Notes: generated from the letters alone by a model not told the origin. A stretch of 40,014 bases of DNA from Bacteroidetes bacterium RIFCSPLOWO2_12_FULL_35_15 (GCA_001769385.1 MEPB01000098.1:1-40014), one strand, 5' to 3'; positions 23,773-34,302 are shown, counted from the stretch's first letter. Translations and numbers: made by a program.

Positions 23773-26388
23773 TTATTGTCCTCTTTCCTTATCCAAATAC
23801 GATTCAACAACATCAATAGCATTATCAATTACATCGCTTAATGCGGTAATAAATGTTCCTGGTTTCGCGATGGACAATGCGTGTTTTAACGCTTCAACTT
23901 CCTTCGGAATGTATTCGTAGGATTGTTTTGGATTCACTTCTTTAATACCTTCTACCAATAATTTTACAATGTCATCCGCAAGCCGGCCTCTCAAAAATTT
24001 ATCCTGTCTGATTATAATATGATCAAACATTTGTGCAGAAATTCTTCCCATATCCCGGATGTCTTCATCTCTCCTGTCGCCTGTTCCGGTAATGATTCCA
24101 ATCTTATGTGGAGATTCAATAGTAGATAAGAATTCTTTAATGCCTCTGAAACCATCAGCATTATGGGCGAAATCGATCATTACTTTATATTCCTTGAAAT
24201 CAAAGATATTCATGCGCCCAGGTGTTTGGGCTGCAGAAGGAATAAATGTTTCCAGACTTAATTTAATATCTTCGATGGTAAAGCCATAAACATAAGAAGC
24301 AAGTGTAGCAGCCAAAACATTATATGTCATAAATGTTACTTTGCCACCAAACGTTAATGGAATATGAGATATTTTGTCAACCCTGAATTTCCAGTCTCCT
24401 TTTTTTATGGTGATGTATCCATTCTCGCAGATAGCAGCAATACCACCTGTTTTACAATGTTCAACGATGATAGGATTGTTTTCGTTGATACTGAAATAAG
24501 CTACTTTGCAGTCGGTTGTTTTTGAAATAGCGGCACAATATTCATTGTCTGCATTTAAAACAACATACCCATCACGCTTTACTGCCCTTGCAACAACGCC
24601 TTTAACATTGGCCATGTCTTTTAACGTATTGATATCCGACAAGCCCATGTGATCTTCCTGAATGTTAGTTACAACAGCAACATCACATTTCCCGAATCCC
24701 AAACCGGCACGCAATATACCACCACGAGCGGTTTCTAACACTGCAAATTCAACAGTAGGATCTTTTAAAATAAATTCAGCACTAACAGGGCCTGTTGTAT
24801 CACCTTTGGTTAGCATAGAGTTCTGAACATAGATACCATCAGATGTTGTAAAGCCAACGCGGAACCCATTGTTTTTTACAATGTGTGCAATTAAACGGGT
24901 AGTAGTTGTTTTGCCATTGGTGCCTGTAACGGCTATAATAGGAATTCTGCATGATTTTCCCGGAGGATATAACATATCAATAACAGGAGCGGCAACATTG
25001 CGAGGTAATCCTTTTGCAGGAGCAAGATGCATCCTGAAACCCGGAGCAGCATTTACTTCCAGAACAACACCTCCTGTTGATTCCAGTGGCTCACTTAAGT
25101 TTGTGGCCATAATATCAATACCACAAATATCTAAACCTATTACACGTGAAATACGTTCACAAATAAAAATATTATGTGGATGCACAATGTCAGTTATGTC
25201 GGTAGAAGTGCCTCCGGTACTTAAATTAGCAGTTCCTTTTAAATAACACTTTTCGCCCTTTTTTAAAATTGTTTCAAGAGTATAATTAAGTTTTGCAAGT
25301 TGATCCTGAGTTTCCCGGTCAATGCTAATTTCAGTTAGTACATTTTCATGACCGTAACCTCTTCTCGGATCTTTATTTTCAGTTTCAATTAAAAGTTGAA
25401 TGGTAGAAACGCCATCGCCAATCACATTTGCCGGTTCACGTAAAGCAGCTGCAATAAAACGATTATTGATTACTAATATTCGAAAATCGTATCCCGAAAT
25501 AAATCGTTCAACAATTATTTTGCGGGAGAATTTCTTAGCATGTTCAAATGCAGCTTTTGCTTCATCAAGTGTTTTTACATTGATTGATGCTCCTTTTCCA
25601 TGGTTACCATCCAACGGTTTAAACACCAATGGGAAACCAACTTTCGAAATAACTTCCTCTACTTCCGATTCATAAGCAATACACATTCCTTTCGCAACAG
25701 GTATTGCGGCATCTTCCAGCATACGTTTTGTTTCATCTTTATTACTTGCCAGATCAACTGCAATGGAACTGGTTCTGTCTGTCATGGTAGCACGAAAACG
25801 TACCTGATTTTTTCCATAACCTAATTGCACCAATGATTCTTTATTTAAGCGAATAAAAGGAATATCGCGGGCAACAGCTTCATCAACAATACTTCCGGTA
25901 CTTGGTCCAAAACGTTCCTTTTCACGCATTTGGCGCATTACTTTAATATCTTCATCAAGATCATATGCACTTCCTTCAATTAAGGCTTCTGCGATTTTAA
26001 CAGATGCTTTTGCTGCATATACACCAACTGTTTCTTCCATGTAGGAAAATACAACATTGTACATTCCTTTTGTTCCCGATCCTCTTGTGCGCCCGAATCC
26101 ACATTCCATGCCTGCTAACGTTTGGATCTCCAAGGCGATGTGTTCAATTACATGTCCCATCCAGGTACCATCCTTAACACGCTCAAAAAAACCACCTTCA
26201 TGATCTTTAGAACATCGGTGCTTTAGCATGGAAGGAAATAATTGTGCTAAACGTTCAGCAAAACCATCTATTTTATCCGTTGGACGCTCTTCCAATGCTC
26301 CCAGGTCAAGCTTCATGACAATTAACTTTTTTCTGTAATTAGACCAATAGTTAGGGCCTCTGAGGGTTTTAATTTCAAGTATTTTCAT
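23773..26388 (-). CDS. cphA: Cyanophycin synthetase
   Basis: Protein of 871 aa, full length for CphA. The N-terminal domain (about 1-160) includes GTWMGHVIEHIALEIQTLAG and GFGRTRGSGTKGMYNVVF. The ATP-grasp domain (about 200-470) includes RFRATMTDRTSSIAVDLASN, FKPLDGNHGKGASI and EVNAAPGFRMH. The Mur-ligase-like domain has the P-loop VTGTNGKTTTTRLIAH near 487, ETARGGILRAGLGF, TNIQEDHMG, and a C-terminal IDFAHNADGF/GIITGTGDRRDEDI region. It polymerises Asp and Arg into multi-L-arginyl-poly-L-aspartate, using ATP at two sites. It is divergent from cyanophycinase 199 bp away, so synthesis and breakdown genes form a compact pair. Confidence 0.96.
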   Translation of the reverse strand: MKILEIKTLRGPNYWSNYRKKLIVMKLDLGALEERPTDKIDGFAERLAQLFPSMLKHRCSKDHEGGFFERVKDGTWMGHVIEHIALEIQTLAGMECGFGRTRGSGTKGMYNVVFSYMEETVGVYAAKASVKIAEALIEGSAYDLDEDIKVMRQMREKERFGPSTGSIVDEAVARDIPFIRLNKESLVQLGYGKNQVRFRATMTDRTSSIAVDLASNKDETKRMLEDAAIPVAKGMCIAYESEVEEVISKVGFPLVFKPLDGNHGKGASINVKTLDEAKAAFEHAKKFSRKIIVERFISGYDFRILVINNRFIAAALREPANVIGDGVSTIQLLIETENKDPRRGYGHENVLTEISIDRETQDQLAKLNYTLETILKKGEKCYLKGTANLSTGGTSTDITDIVHPHNIFICERISRVIGLDICGIDIMATNLSEPLESTGGVVLEVNAAPGFRMHLAPAKGLPRNVAAPVIDMLYPPGKSCRIPIIAVTGTNGKTTTTRLIAHIVKNNGFRVGFTTSDGIYVQNSMLTKGDTTGPVSAEFILKDPTVEFAVLETARGGILRAGLGFGKCDVAVVTNIQEDHMGLSDINTLKDMANVKGVVARAVKRDGYVVLNADNEYCAAISKTTDCKVAYFSINENNPIIVEHCKTGGIAAICENGYITIKKGDWKFRVDKISHIPLTFGGKVTFMTYNVLAATLASYVYGFTIEDIKLSLETFIPSAAQTPGRMNIFDFKEYKVMIDFAHNADGFRGIKEFLSTIESPHKIGIITGTGDRRDEDIRDMGRISAQMFDHIIIRQDKFLRGRLADDIVKLLVEGIKEVNPKQSYEYIPKEVEALKHALSIAKPGTFITALSDVIDNAIDVVESYLDKERGQ

Positions 26389-26519
26389 TCGTAAATTTTA
26401 TGATTTTTTATTCCTTTAGCTATTGCTTTCAGGAGGAATTTTCATCAATATAGCCTTTGTTTTTCATATAAATACTATAAATGTTTAAAAAAAATTATAA
26501 TTGGTTAGGCGAAGCGGAA

Positions 26520-26547
26520 TTTGTAAGGGGTATAAACGTTAAATTTG
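26520..26547 (+). promoter_or_regulatory. Candidate promoter of cphB
   Basis: TTTG (26520-26523) and TAAATTTG (26540-26547) resemble the -33 and -7 boxes, with a slightly short spacing of 16 bp. The -7 box ends 40 bp before the cphB ATG. It overlaps the first base pair of a 15 bp tandem repeat. Confidence 0.45.
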
Positions 26548-26575
26548 TGCTCTAATTTATTGTGCTCTAATTTAT
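26546..26575 (+). repeat. 15 bp tandem duplication in the cphB leader
   Basis: TGTGCTCTAATTTAT occurs twice back to back, directly after the putative -7 box and ending 12 bp before the start codon. Confidence 0.75.
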
Positions 26576-26587
26576 TTAAAAAAGAAT

Positions 26588-27463
26588 ATGAATAACCCAA
26601 AGGGAAAATTAGTTATTATTGGTGGTTCTGTTGATAGAGGTAGTTTTTCAGAAAGTCCGGCTGATCTGCAAAGAAATTTAAAGTTCTTCGAAAAAGGAAT
26701 TTTAAAACGTATTACAACCGAATCGGTAAAAAATAAATTATCGAAAATAGAGATCATCACAACAGCATCTAGCATTCCTGAAGAAGTAGGAGGGGAGTAT
26801 ATTAAAGCTTTTGCACAATTGGATGTGTTAAATGTGGATGTGTTAAATATTAAAACACGTGACGAAGCGAATTCTCCTGAAAATTTAGAAAGGTTGAAAA
26901 TTGCTGATGTGGTTGTGTTTACAGGCGGTGATCAATTACGCCTGACATCCATATTTGGCGGTACTACCTTTCATCATTTATTATTGGATAAATATGAAAG
27001 AGAAGATTTTATTATTTCGGGAACATCTGCAGGAGCAGCTGCAAGCTCTAATAATATGATCTACCAGGGAAGTAGCCAGGAAGCATTGTTAAAAGGAGAA
27101 GTGAAAATTACAGGGGGACTTGGTTTTATTAATAATGTAATTATTGATACCCATTTTGTGCAACGCGGACGCATAGGACGTTTATTATATGCCTGTGCAA
27201 GTAATCCAATAAATTTAGGAATTGGTTTGGGGGAAGATACCGGCTTATTGATCACCAATGGGAACAATATGGAAGCAATAGGTTCCGGGCTTATTATGTT
27301 GGTGGATGGAACGCATATGCGCGATACCAGCATCACGGATGTTGAAATGGGAGCGCCTGTTTCCATTGAAAATCTAATTGTTCATGTAATGGCCTTAGGT
27401 GATAACTATGATCTGAAAAATAAAAAACTGACAATACATCATCCAAATGTGGTAACAGATTAA
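26588..27463 (+). CDS. cphB: Cyanophycinase
   Basis: Protein of 291 aa, peptidase S51 type. The catalytic Ser is S147 in the nucleophile elbow SGTSAGAAA, with TGGDQ at 112-116, GGLGFINNVIIDTHF (H189) and QRGRIGRLL following, all characteristic of CphB. It is an intracellular exo-type serine peptidase that releases beta-Asp-Arg dipeptides from cyanophycin. It lies divergent from cphA. No isoaspartyl dipeptidase gene, which would finish breakdown, is seen in this window. No export signal is present. Confidence 0.95.
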   Translation: MNNPKGKLVIIGGSVDRGSFSESPADLQRNLKFFEKGILKRITTESVKNKLSKIEIITTASSIPEEVGGEYIKAFAQLDVLNVDVLNIKTRDEANSPENLERLKIADVVVFTGGDQLRLTSIFGGTTFHHLLLDKYEREDFIISGTSAGAAASSNNMIYQGSSQEALLKGEVKITGGLGFINNVIIDTHFVQRGRIGRLLYACASNPINLGIGLGEDTGLLITNGNNMEAIGSGLIMLVDGTHMRDTSITDVEMGAPVSIENLIVHVMALGDNYDLKNKKLTIHHPNVVTD

Positions 27464-28028
27464 ATTCAGTTTAAAATTCAAAATTACATCCTTTAGTAAT
27501 TCTTAATTCTGAAACGAAGTTTTCCGGAAGTATGCATTAATTGTAACAAATCTCAATTCAATCAGTCGATACATTCTTTTTTCTTTTTGAAGAAAACTAC
27601 TCAATTCAACTAAAACCAATGTTTCATATGAATTATGCCAATTGAAATATAAAATAGGATTCCAATCATCTTCTCCTTTTTTCAAGGAGAGAGTTTGGGT
27701 GAGGTTTTAAAAATGGACTATTTTATATTTCAATTGGTATTAATCAAGGTTCCCCTCTCCTGTGAAGCGATTAAGGCTGAGGTCAAAACAATGAACCTTT
27801 CATATTAAGCATTGGTTAAACACCGAAGAAATGTAAAAATTATTCATTTGGTTTTTTTTAATACTTTTTTTTATATTTTTGATAATTATATTATTAATCG
27901 ATAAAAATAATGAATTCATCTTCTATTAAATACAGTAGGTGGTTTTTGTTTTTATTGAAACAATTGCTTTTTTTCAGAATTCCTGATAAAAAAATATTTA
28001 TTATAGTTATCACATATAATTCAATAAG
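27464..28028. other. Intergenic region with inverted repeats
   Basis: 565 bp without a gene. It contains a perfect 20 bp inverted repeat (27638-27657 and 27718-27737) enclosing a small CTCCTT/AAGGAG hairpin and a GGGTGAGGTTTT segment that resembles the palindrome at 18830-18945. Further right it becomes very AT-rich (27840-28028) and presumably holds the promoter of the giant surface-protein gene; no clear TTTG/TAnnTTTG pair was found. Confidence 0.55.
27638..27737. repeat. 100 bp element bounded by 20 bp perfect inverted repeats
   Basis: CCAATTGAAATATAAAATAG at 27638-27657 is the exact reverse complement of 27718-27737. The 60 bp between them hold another small hairpin, making a MITE-like or attenuator-like fold. 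Confidence 0.75.
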
Positions 28029-31000
28029 ATGAAAAAAATTACAAATCGTATCGCTAAAAAAATTCAAAATTCCCATCTCGGATTCAAACTTCTTTTGAGT
28101 TTTATACTATTATCAGGAAATTTATTGTCCAACAACCTCTATTGGATAAATGGTTCAGGAAATTGGAACGACCCTGCCCATTGGTCATTAACAAGTGGAG
28201 GAGCTGCATGTTCCTGTACTCCAACTGCAGCTTCCAATGTTTTTTTTGATGGCAATTCTTTTACGGCCGCTTCAAAGGCTGTAAACATTAATGTTGCAGC
28301 TTCCTGTGCGAATATGGACTGGACAGGAGCCGTATCAGCCTGCACATTGACAGGGACTTCAACGTTAAATATTTACGGATCACTTACTTTCAATTCTGTA
28401 ATGAATAATAGTTTTACAGGAGTAGTATATTTTAAATCCACTAACGGAACCAATACCATTACTTCTGCAGGAAAATTATTTACTAACGATGTTTATTTTG
28501 ATGGCATCAATGGCGCTTGGACCTTGCAAGATGCGTTGAATACCACAACAGGAGATTTATTCCTTACTAACGGGATCTTAAAAACGAATAATAATAATGT
28601 TACATGTAATACATTCCAATCAAACAACAGTAACGTTCGTGGTCTGCAATTAGGAACTTCCTTATTTACGCTTACAAATTATGCTTATTTTTCAGGATTT
28701 GGCTACGGAGGCTGGCTTTTAGCGGGGAGTAACTATTCGTTGGATGCTGCAACTTCTACCATTAAATTAGCGGCCACCAGTTATGCAGGTCTTTTTACAG
28801 GAAATAACGATACTTATTACAATGTGGTATTTCAGGATCCGTCCACAACCGCAGTCAGTCTTAATGGAGGGAACTTCTATAATTCTGTAATATTTAATGG
28901 GGTTGGATCAACAAATACTACTCAGGCAACTTTCAACACATTAACATTTTTTAAAGATGGAACAATTAACGGAAACTATAATAATTTTCCAACACTTAAC
29001 TTTCCACAAAGTGGAACTATTAGCGGGAATAATAATTCCTTTCCACTGGTTAATTTTACTGCAAACGGAAGTATAGGAGGAACAAATAATTCATTTACAG
29101 AAGTTAAGTTTAATCAAACAGGAACTATCAACAGTGGCAGTCAGAACATTGGCAAAGCAACGTTTTTGCAAAATAGTACAATTAATGGAAATAATTATTT
29201 TGATTCATTATTGTTTACAGTAGGAAAAACATATACACTTGGAAGCAGTTCAACCCAAACTATCAATGAATATATTCTTTCGGATGGGACGTGTAGTCAG
29301 CCTATAGTGCTACTATCTTCTACAGCAGGCACACAGGCAAATATCAGTTCTTCCATCAATAATACTGTAAATTATATTCGTTTTAAGGATATCAATGCAA
29401 CGGGCGGTGGAGTATTCACTGCCAACAATAGCTTAAACCAAGGTAATAATTCAGGTATTATCATCAATTTTCCTACCGGCCAGGACTTATATTGGGTAGG
29501 AGGTTCAGGGAACTGGAATGATCCTGTACATTGGTCGAACACCAGTGGTGGAGCACCCGGACTATGTGTACCTACCCAATGGGATAATGTATTTTTTGAT
29601 GCTAACTCTTTCACTACTTCATCAAAAGCGGTGAATATTAATGTGGTGGCTTATTGCGCAAACATGGACTGGACCGGAGCTACCTCATCCAGTACAATAA
29701 CCGGTTCTTCAGATCTAAACATTTATGGATCGCTTACTTTTAATTCGACCATGAATATTAGTTATAACGGACTATTATATTTTAAGTCAAATAGTGGTGG
29801 TAATTATACCATTACATCGGCCGGTAAAACATTTTCAAATAGTGTATCTATTGATGGTGTAAGTGGTTACTGGACACTTCAGGATGATTTAAATACAACT
29901 TCGGGCGACCTGTTTCTTTCTAATGGAATATTAAATACCAATAATAAAAATATTACCTGCTTTGCTTTCAAATCAAGTAATAATAATATACGTGGAATTA
30001 TTTTAGGTTCTTCGCAGATTACAATCACCGGTTATGATTATTTTTCTGGATTTGGATACGGTGGTTGGTGCCTGGCAGGAAGCAATTATTCCTTAGATGC
30101 AGGTACATCTACTATTAAGTCAACAGCTCCAAACTATGAAGGTCTTTTCGCAGGAAACGCGGACACCTATTATAATGTAGTCTTTCAGGATGCATCTGCA
30201 ACTTCAGTTAGTCTGGTGGGAGGGAACTATTATACTTCCGTGATCTTTAATGGCATTGGAAGTACCAACACCACTCAAGCCTCTTTTAACTCCTTAACAT
30301 TTATGAAAGATGGATCCATAAGCGGTAACAATAATATTTTTCCTGTTCTAAACTTCCCGCAAAATGGAACGATTAGTGGAAGTTACAATTCATTCCAAAA
30401 TGTTTATTTTACTTTAAACGGTACAGTTAGCGGTACAAACAATTCTTTCCCGGTTGTTACATTTATGCAAACAGGAACAATTGGTTCAGGAAGTCAAACC
30501 ATCAGGAAAGCTACTTTTTCCCAAAATGCTACCATTGGCGGCAATAACAACTTTGACACTTTATTGTTTGCTGTAGGGAAAACTTATAGCTTAGGAAGTA
30601 ATACTACTCAAACAATCAATAAATATTTTATCGCAGATGGAACTTGCGGCCAACCACTTTTTCTCTCTTCTTCAATAGCCGGAACACAAGCGAATATTAG
30701 CAGTTCATTAACTAACATCGCAATTAATTATGTTCATATGAAAGATATAAGTGCTACAGGAACCGGATTTATAGCTAATAATAGTACCGATCTGGGTAAC
30801 AATACAGGATGGACAATAAATGCACCCGGCCCGCAAACTTTATATTGGATTGGCGGATCAGGAAACTGGAATGACCCAAACCATTGGTCAAATACCAGCG
30901 GGGGGGCAATTGGTGGATGTATTCCTACCCGGTATGATAATGTAATTTTTGATGACAGTTCATTCACTTCGGCTTCTAAGGCTGTCAATATCAATGTTTC

Positions 31001-34000
31001 TGCATCATGCGAAAGTATGACCTTCACATCAACAGTGGTAACCTCAACAACATTAACAGGTGCTGCCGATCTGAACATTTATGGATCCTTACATTTTGCA
31101 TCAACAATGATCAACAGTTTTACCGGAAAAATTTATTTTAAATCAAATAATGGCGGCAATACCATTTCGCTTGCAACAAAAACACTTTTAAATGATGTTT
31201 ATTTTGAAGGAGTAGATGGAGAATGGATTCTGCAGGATGCTTTTAATACCGGAACTTCAGAAGTTTTTTTAAACAATGGGGTTTTGAATACCAATGGCAG
31301 AAATTTTACATGTAATACCTTTCAATCCAGTAACAACAATGTTCGTGGACTTCTTTTAGGTTCTTCATTAGTAACAGTAAGTAGTTATGCCTATTTTTCA
31401 GGATTCGGTTATGGAGGTTGGTGTCTTGCCGGAACTAATTATTCATTCGATGCCGGTACATCCACTATAAAATTAACGTCTCCAAGCTATCCGGGACTTT
31501 TTTCAGGAAACTATGATACTTACTTTAATGTAATTTTTCAGGATGCCGCTGCAACTAATGTAAGCATGATCGGTGCATACTCTTATAACAACGTAACATT
31601 TAATGGAGTGGGTAATACTACCACGAATGGCGCATCATTCAATTCATTGAACTTTTTAAAAGCAGGAACAATTAATGGAAGCAATAATGCATTTATCAAA
31701 GTTGAATTCCTGGAAAATGGTTCTATTGATGGAAATAATAATTATGATTCCTTAATTTTTACTGCCGGAAATACTTATACTCTTGAAGCTAATAAAACAC
31801 AAACCATTAATAACTATTTCAAAGCAGATGGTGCTCCGGGATCGGTCATCACAATAAGTTCAACTAATTCTACTCCTGCGATCATTAGTAAAGATTTGTG
31901 TATGCTTTGTTGCAGTTATTTGAATTTATCAAATGTAAATGCTGCCGGTGGTGCATCTTTTTATGCAGGAAGCAGCACCGGTACAGGAAATAATACAGGT
32001 TGGAACTTTGCTAATTGTCCTTCATCATCCGTAGGATTAATTATTACAAAAAACAATGTAACCTGCAATGGAGGTAGCGATGGCAGTGCATTGGTACTTG
32101 CAAGTTGCGGTAATTCACCATACACCTATGCCTGGTCCAATGGAGATTCATTAAGTTCCATTTCAAACTTATCTGCCGGAACATATACGTTAACAGTTAC
32201 CGACAATCTGGGAAATTCAAAGATTGATTCAGTAACAATTACTGAACCTGCAATTCTTTCCTCATCATTTACTTTTGCCACAAATGGGTTAACAGCCACC
32301 TGCACGAATACTTCTGCAGGTGCAGCATCCTATTTATGGAAGTTTGGAGATGGTAATTCATCAACACTTCAAAATCCGGTTTATACCTATAATTTTGGAG
32401 GCAACTATACCATTAGCCTTATCTCAACTGGTACCTGTGGCAGTGATACCAGCTATAACAATGTTACGGTTGTTTGTCTTCCTCCGGTGGCATCTTTTAC
32501 AAAAAGCATAAGTGGTTTGATGGTTAATTTTAGTAATACAAGCACTAATTCTGCAAATGTTCTTTGGGATTTTGGTGATGGAACAACTTCTACTTCCTTA
32601 AATGTTACCCATACTTATTTTAACAGTGGTATTTATACGGCCTGTTTAACTATAAATAATGGTTGCGGTACTGCTACAACATGCCAGACAGTATCTGTTA
32701 CCTGTGTGCCTCCGGTAGTTTCTTATTCGTCAAATACCAGTGGTATGACGGTTACTCTTGCGAATACTTCCACAAATGCAGGGGCTTCTCTCTGGAAGTT
32801 TGGAGATGGTCAAACATCAGGTTTAGAAAATCCATCACATGTTTATAATTTCCAGGGTATTTACTACATTGAACTGGTGGTTTCAAATGGTTGCGGCAGT
32901 GATTCTGTCTCTCATTCAGTCGCTCCGACATGCACCATACCGGCTGCTTCGTTTAATTTTAATCCGCAAAGTCTTACTGTTGGATTTGTTTCAACAGCTA
33001 CAAATGCTGCAACGGTCAGATGGAATTTTGGTGATGGAAGTCCGCTTTCCATACTTCCATTCGTAAGTCATACTTATCCTACTACCGGGACATATAGTGT
33101 TTGTCTTACTGCTATAAATGGTTGTGATACAAATAACTTTTGTCAGACAGTTTTTGTTTGTGCTCCACCAGTTGCTCATTTTGTATCATCCTCATCCACA
33201 CTAACAACAACTTTTACAAATACCAGTACCAATGGAACAAATTATTACTGGACATTTGGTGACGCGAATGCTTCTAATTCTATTAGTCCGGTTTACACGT
33301 ATTCAAATTCCGGATTGTTCAACGTATGCTTGACTGCCGCCAATGCTTGCGGTTCAAGTACAGCATGTGAAACGCATACCAATTTTTGTTCGTTATATAC
33401 ACAGCAATCCATTTGCATGGTGACAGTTGATTCTGTATCGACACACACTATAATTTATTGGGAAAAACCTGTAATATCAGGTATTGATAGCTTTTTAATC
33501 TACCGTGAGATAACATTAAATAATTATGCATTGATTGGTTCGATATCTTATGATTCATTAAGTGAGTTCCACGATTATGCAGCTAATCCTAATTCAACTT
33601 CTTATAAATATAAAATAGCATTGAAGGATACCTGCGGTAATGAATCGGTGCTGAGTGAGTATCATAACACAATTCATCTTCAAACATTAGGATCAGGAAA
33701 TTTGCAATGGTCCCTTTATGGAATCGAAAATGCAGGAAATCCGGTGACGTATTACCGTATATATCGTGATGATAATAGTACCGGAAATTTTTCACCAATC
33801 AGTTCTACCATTCCTGGTGGAAATTCTACTTTTACCGATGTTAATTATACTTCTTTTCCAAATGCAAATTACAGGGTTGACGTTGTCTGGGGTATTACTT
33901 GTGATCCAACCCGTGTTTCTGTAAATACAACCCGTTCAAATATTAAGCATCAAACAATATTTGCAGGGATTCAAACAAATGAAAAAACATTCCCGGAAGT

Positions 34001-34238
34001 TAGTATCTATCCAAATCCTGCTACTGAAAGTATGACATTGGAATTTGAACAGGCACCTGAAACAACCAATATAAAAATAATTAATGTGCTTGGTCAGGTA
34101 ATGGAAGAAAATGAATTTTCTCCATCAACAGCAAAAACAGTAAAGGAAATCAATGTAAGTCTTTATTCAAAAGGAATTTACACGGTGGTTGTTGAAAATA
34201 AGGGTGTTAAAAAGTATAAAAAATTAGTGGTGAATTAA
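28029..34238 (+). CDS. Giant T9SS-exported surface protein with 450-aa repeats, SprB repeat and PKD domains
   Basis: Protein of 2069 aa. A signal peptide (about 1-35) is followed by three tandem repeats of about 450 aa starting near residues 37, 487 and 937. Each opens with a YW-GGSGNWNDP-HWS motif and a Cys-containing segment, then Asn/Gly/Thr-rich strands suggesting a beta-helix. Residues about 1335-1405 form an SprB repeat (TKNNVTCNGGSDGSALV to AGTYTLTVTDNLGN). Five PKD domains (about 1410-1790) follow, four with W-FGDG-type cores, then two FN3-like segments (about 1795-1985) and a T9SS type A sorting domain (about 1990-2069, YPNPATESMTLEF to GIYTVVVENKGVKKYKKLVV). It is exported by the type IX system and anchored or released; adhesion or gliding-related roles are plausible but unproven. 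A strong terminator follows the stop. Confidence 0.92.
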   Translation: MKKITNRIAKKIQNSHLGFKLLLSFILLSGNLLSNNLYWINGSGNWNDPAHWSLTSGGAACSCTPTAASNVFFDGNSFTAASKAVNINVAASCANMDWTGAVSACTLTGTSTLNIYGSLTFNSVMNNSFTGVVYFKSTNGTNTITSAGKLFTNDVYFDGINGAWTLQDALNTTTGDLFLTNGILKTNNNNVTCNTFQSNNSNVRGLQLGTSLFTLTNYAYFSGFGYGGWLLAGSNYSLDAATSTIKLAATSYAGLFTGNNDTYYNVVFQDPSTTAVSLNGGNFYNSVIFNGVGSTNTTQATFNTLTFFKDGTINGNYNNFPTLNFPQSGTISGNNNSFPLVNFTANGSIGGTNNSFTEVKFNQTGTINSGSQNIGKATFLQNSTINGNNYFDSLLFTVGKTYTLGSSSTQTINEYILSDGTCSQPIVLLSSTAGTQANISSSINNTVNYIRFKDINATGGGVFTANNSLNQGNNSGIIINFPTGQDLYWVGGSGNWNDPVHWSNTSGGAPGLCVPTQWDNVFFDANSFTTSSKAVNINVVAYCANMDWTGATSSSTITGSSDLNIYGSLTFNSTMNISYNGLLYFKSNSGGNYTITSAGKTFSNSVSIDGVSGYWTLQDDLNTTSGDLFLSNGILNTNNKNITCFAFKSSNNNIRGIILGSSQITITGYDYFSGFGYGGWCLAGSNYSLDAGTSTIKSTAPNYEGLFAGNADTYYNVVFQDASATSVSLVGGNYYTSVIFNGIGSTNTTQASFNSLTFMKDGSISGNNNIFPVLNFPQNGTISGSYNSFQNVYFTLNGTVSGTNNSFPVVTFMQTGTIGSGSQTIRKATFSQNATIGGNNNFDTLLFAVGKTYSLGSNTTQTINKYFIADGTCGQPLFLSSSIAGTQANISSSLTNIAINYVHMKDISATGTGFIANNSTDLGNNTGWTINAPGPQTLYWIGGSGNWNDPNHWSNTSGGAIGGCIPTRYDNVIFDDSSFTSASKAVNINVSASCESMTFTSTVVTSTTLTGAADLNIYGSLHFASTMINSFTGKIYFKSNNGGNTISLATKTLLNDVYFEGVDGEWILQDAFNTGTSEVFLNNGVLNTNGRNFTCNTFQSSNNNVRGLLLGSSLVTVSSYAYFSGFGYGGWCLAGTNYSFDAGTSTIKLTSPSYPGLFSGNYDTYFNVIFQDAAATNVSMIGAYSYNNVTFNGVGNTTTNGASFNSLNFLKAGTINGSNNAFIKVEFLENGSIDGNNNYDSLIFTAGNTYTLEANKTQTINNYFKADGAPGSVITISSTNSTPAIISKDLCMLCCSYLNLSNVNAAGGASFYAGSSTGTGNNTGWNFANCPSSSVGLIITKNNVTCNGGSDGSALVLASCGNSPYTYAWSNGDSLSSISNLSAGTYTLTVTDNLGNSKIDSVTITEPAILSSSFTFATNGLTATCTNTSAGAASYLWKFGDGNSSTLQNPVYTYNFGGNYTISLISTGTCGSDTSYNNVTVVCLPPVASFTKSISGLMVNFSNTSTNSANVLWDFGDGTTSTSLNVTHTYFNSGIYTACLTINNGCGTATTCQTVSVTCVPPVVSYSSNTSGMTVTLANTSTNAGASLWKFGDGQTSGLENPSHVYNFQGIYYIELVVSNGCGSDSVSHSVAPTCTIPAASFNFNPQSLTVGFVSTATNAATVRWNFGDGSPLSILPFVSHTYPTTGTYSVCLTAINGCDTNNFCQTVFVCAPPVAHFVSSSSTLTTTFTNTSTNGTNYYWTFGDANASNSISPVYTYSNSGLFNVCLTAANACGSSTACETHTNFCSLYTQQSICMVTVDSVSTHTIIYWEKPVISGIDSFLIYREITLNNYALIGSISYDSLSEFHDYAANPNSTSYKYKIALKDTCGNESVLSEYHNTIHLQTLGSGNLQWSLYGIENAGNPVTYYRIYRDDNSTGNFSPISSTIPGGNSTFTDVNYTSFPNANYRVDVVWGITCDPTRVSVNTTRSNIKHQTIFAGIQTNEKTFPEVSIYPNPATESMTLEFEQAPETTNIKIINVLGQVMEENEFSPSTAKTVKEINVSLYSKGIYTVVVENKGVKKYKKLVVN

Positions 34239-34265
34239 TTTTATTTAAACAATTTATAAATTCAT

Positions 34266-34300
34266 AAACCGGCCTTTACAAAAAATGTAAAGGCCGGTTT
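34266..34300 (+). terminator. Rho-independent terminator of the giant surface-protein gene
   Basis: A perfect 15 bp stem, AAACCGGCCTTTACA and TGTAAAGGCCGGTTT, with a 5 nt A loop, 27 bp after the stop codon and followed by a T-containing tail. Confidence 0.9.
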
Positions 34301-34302
34301 GT

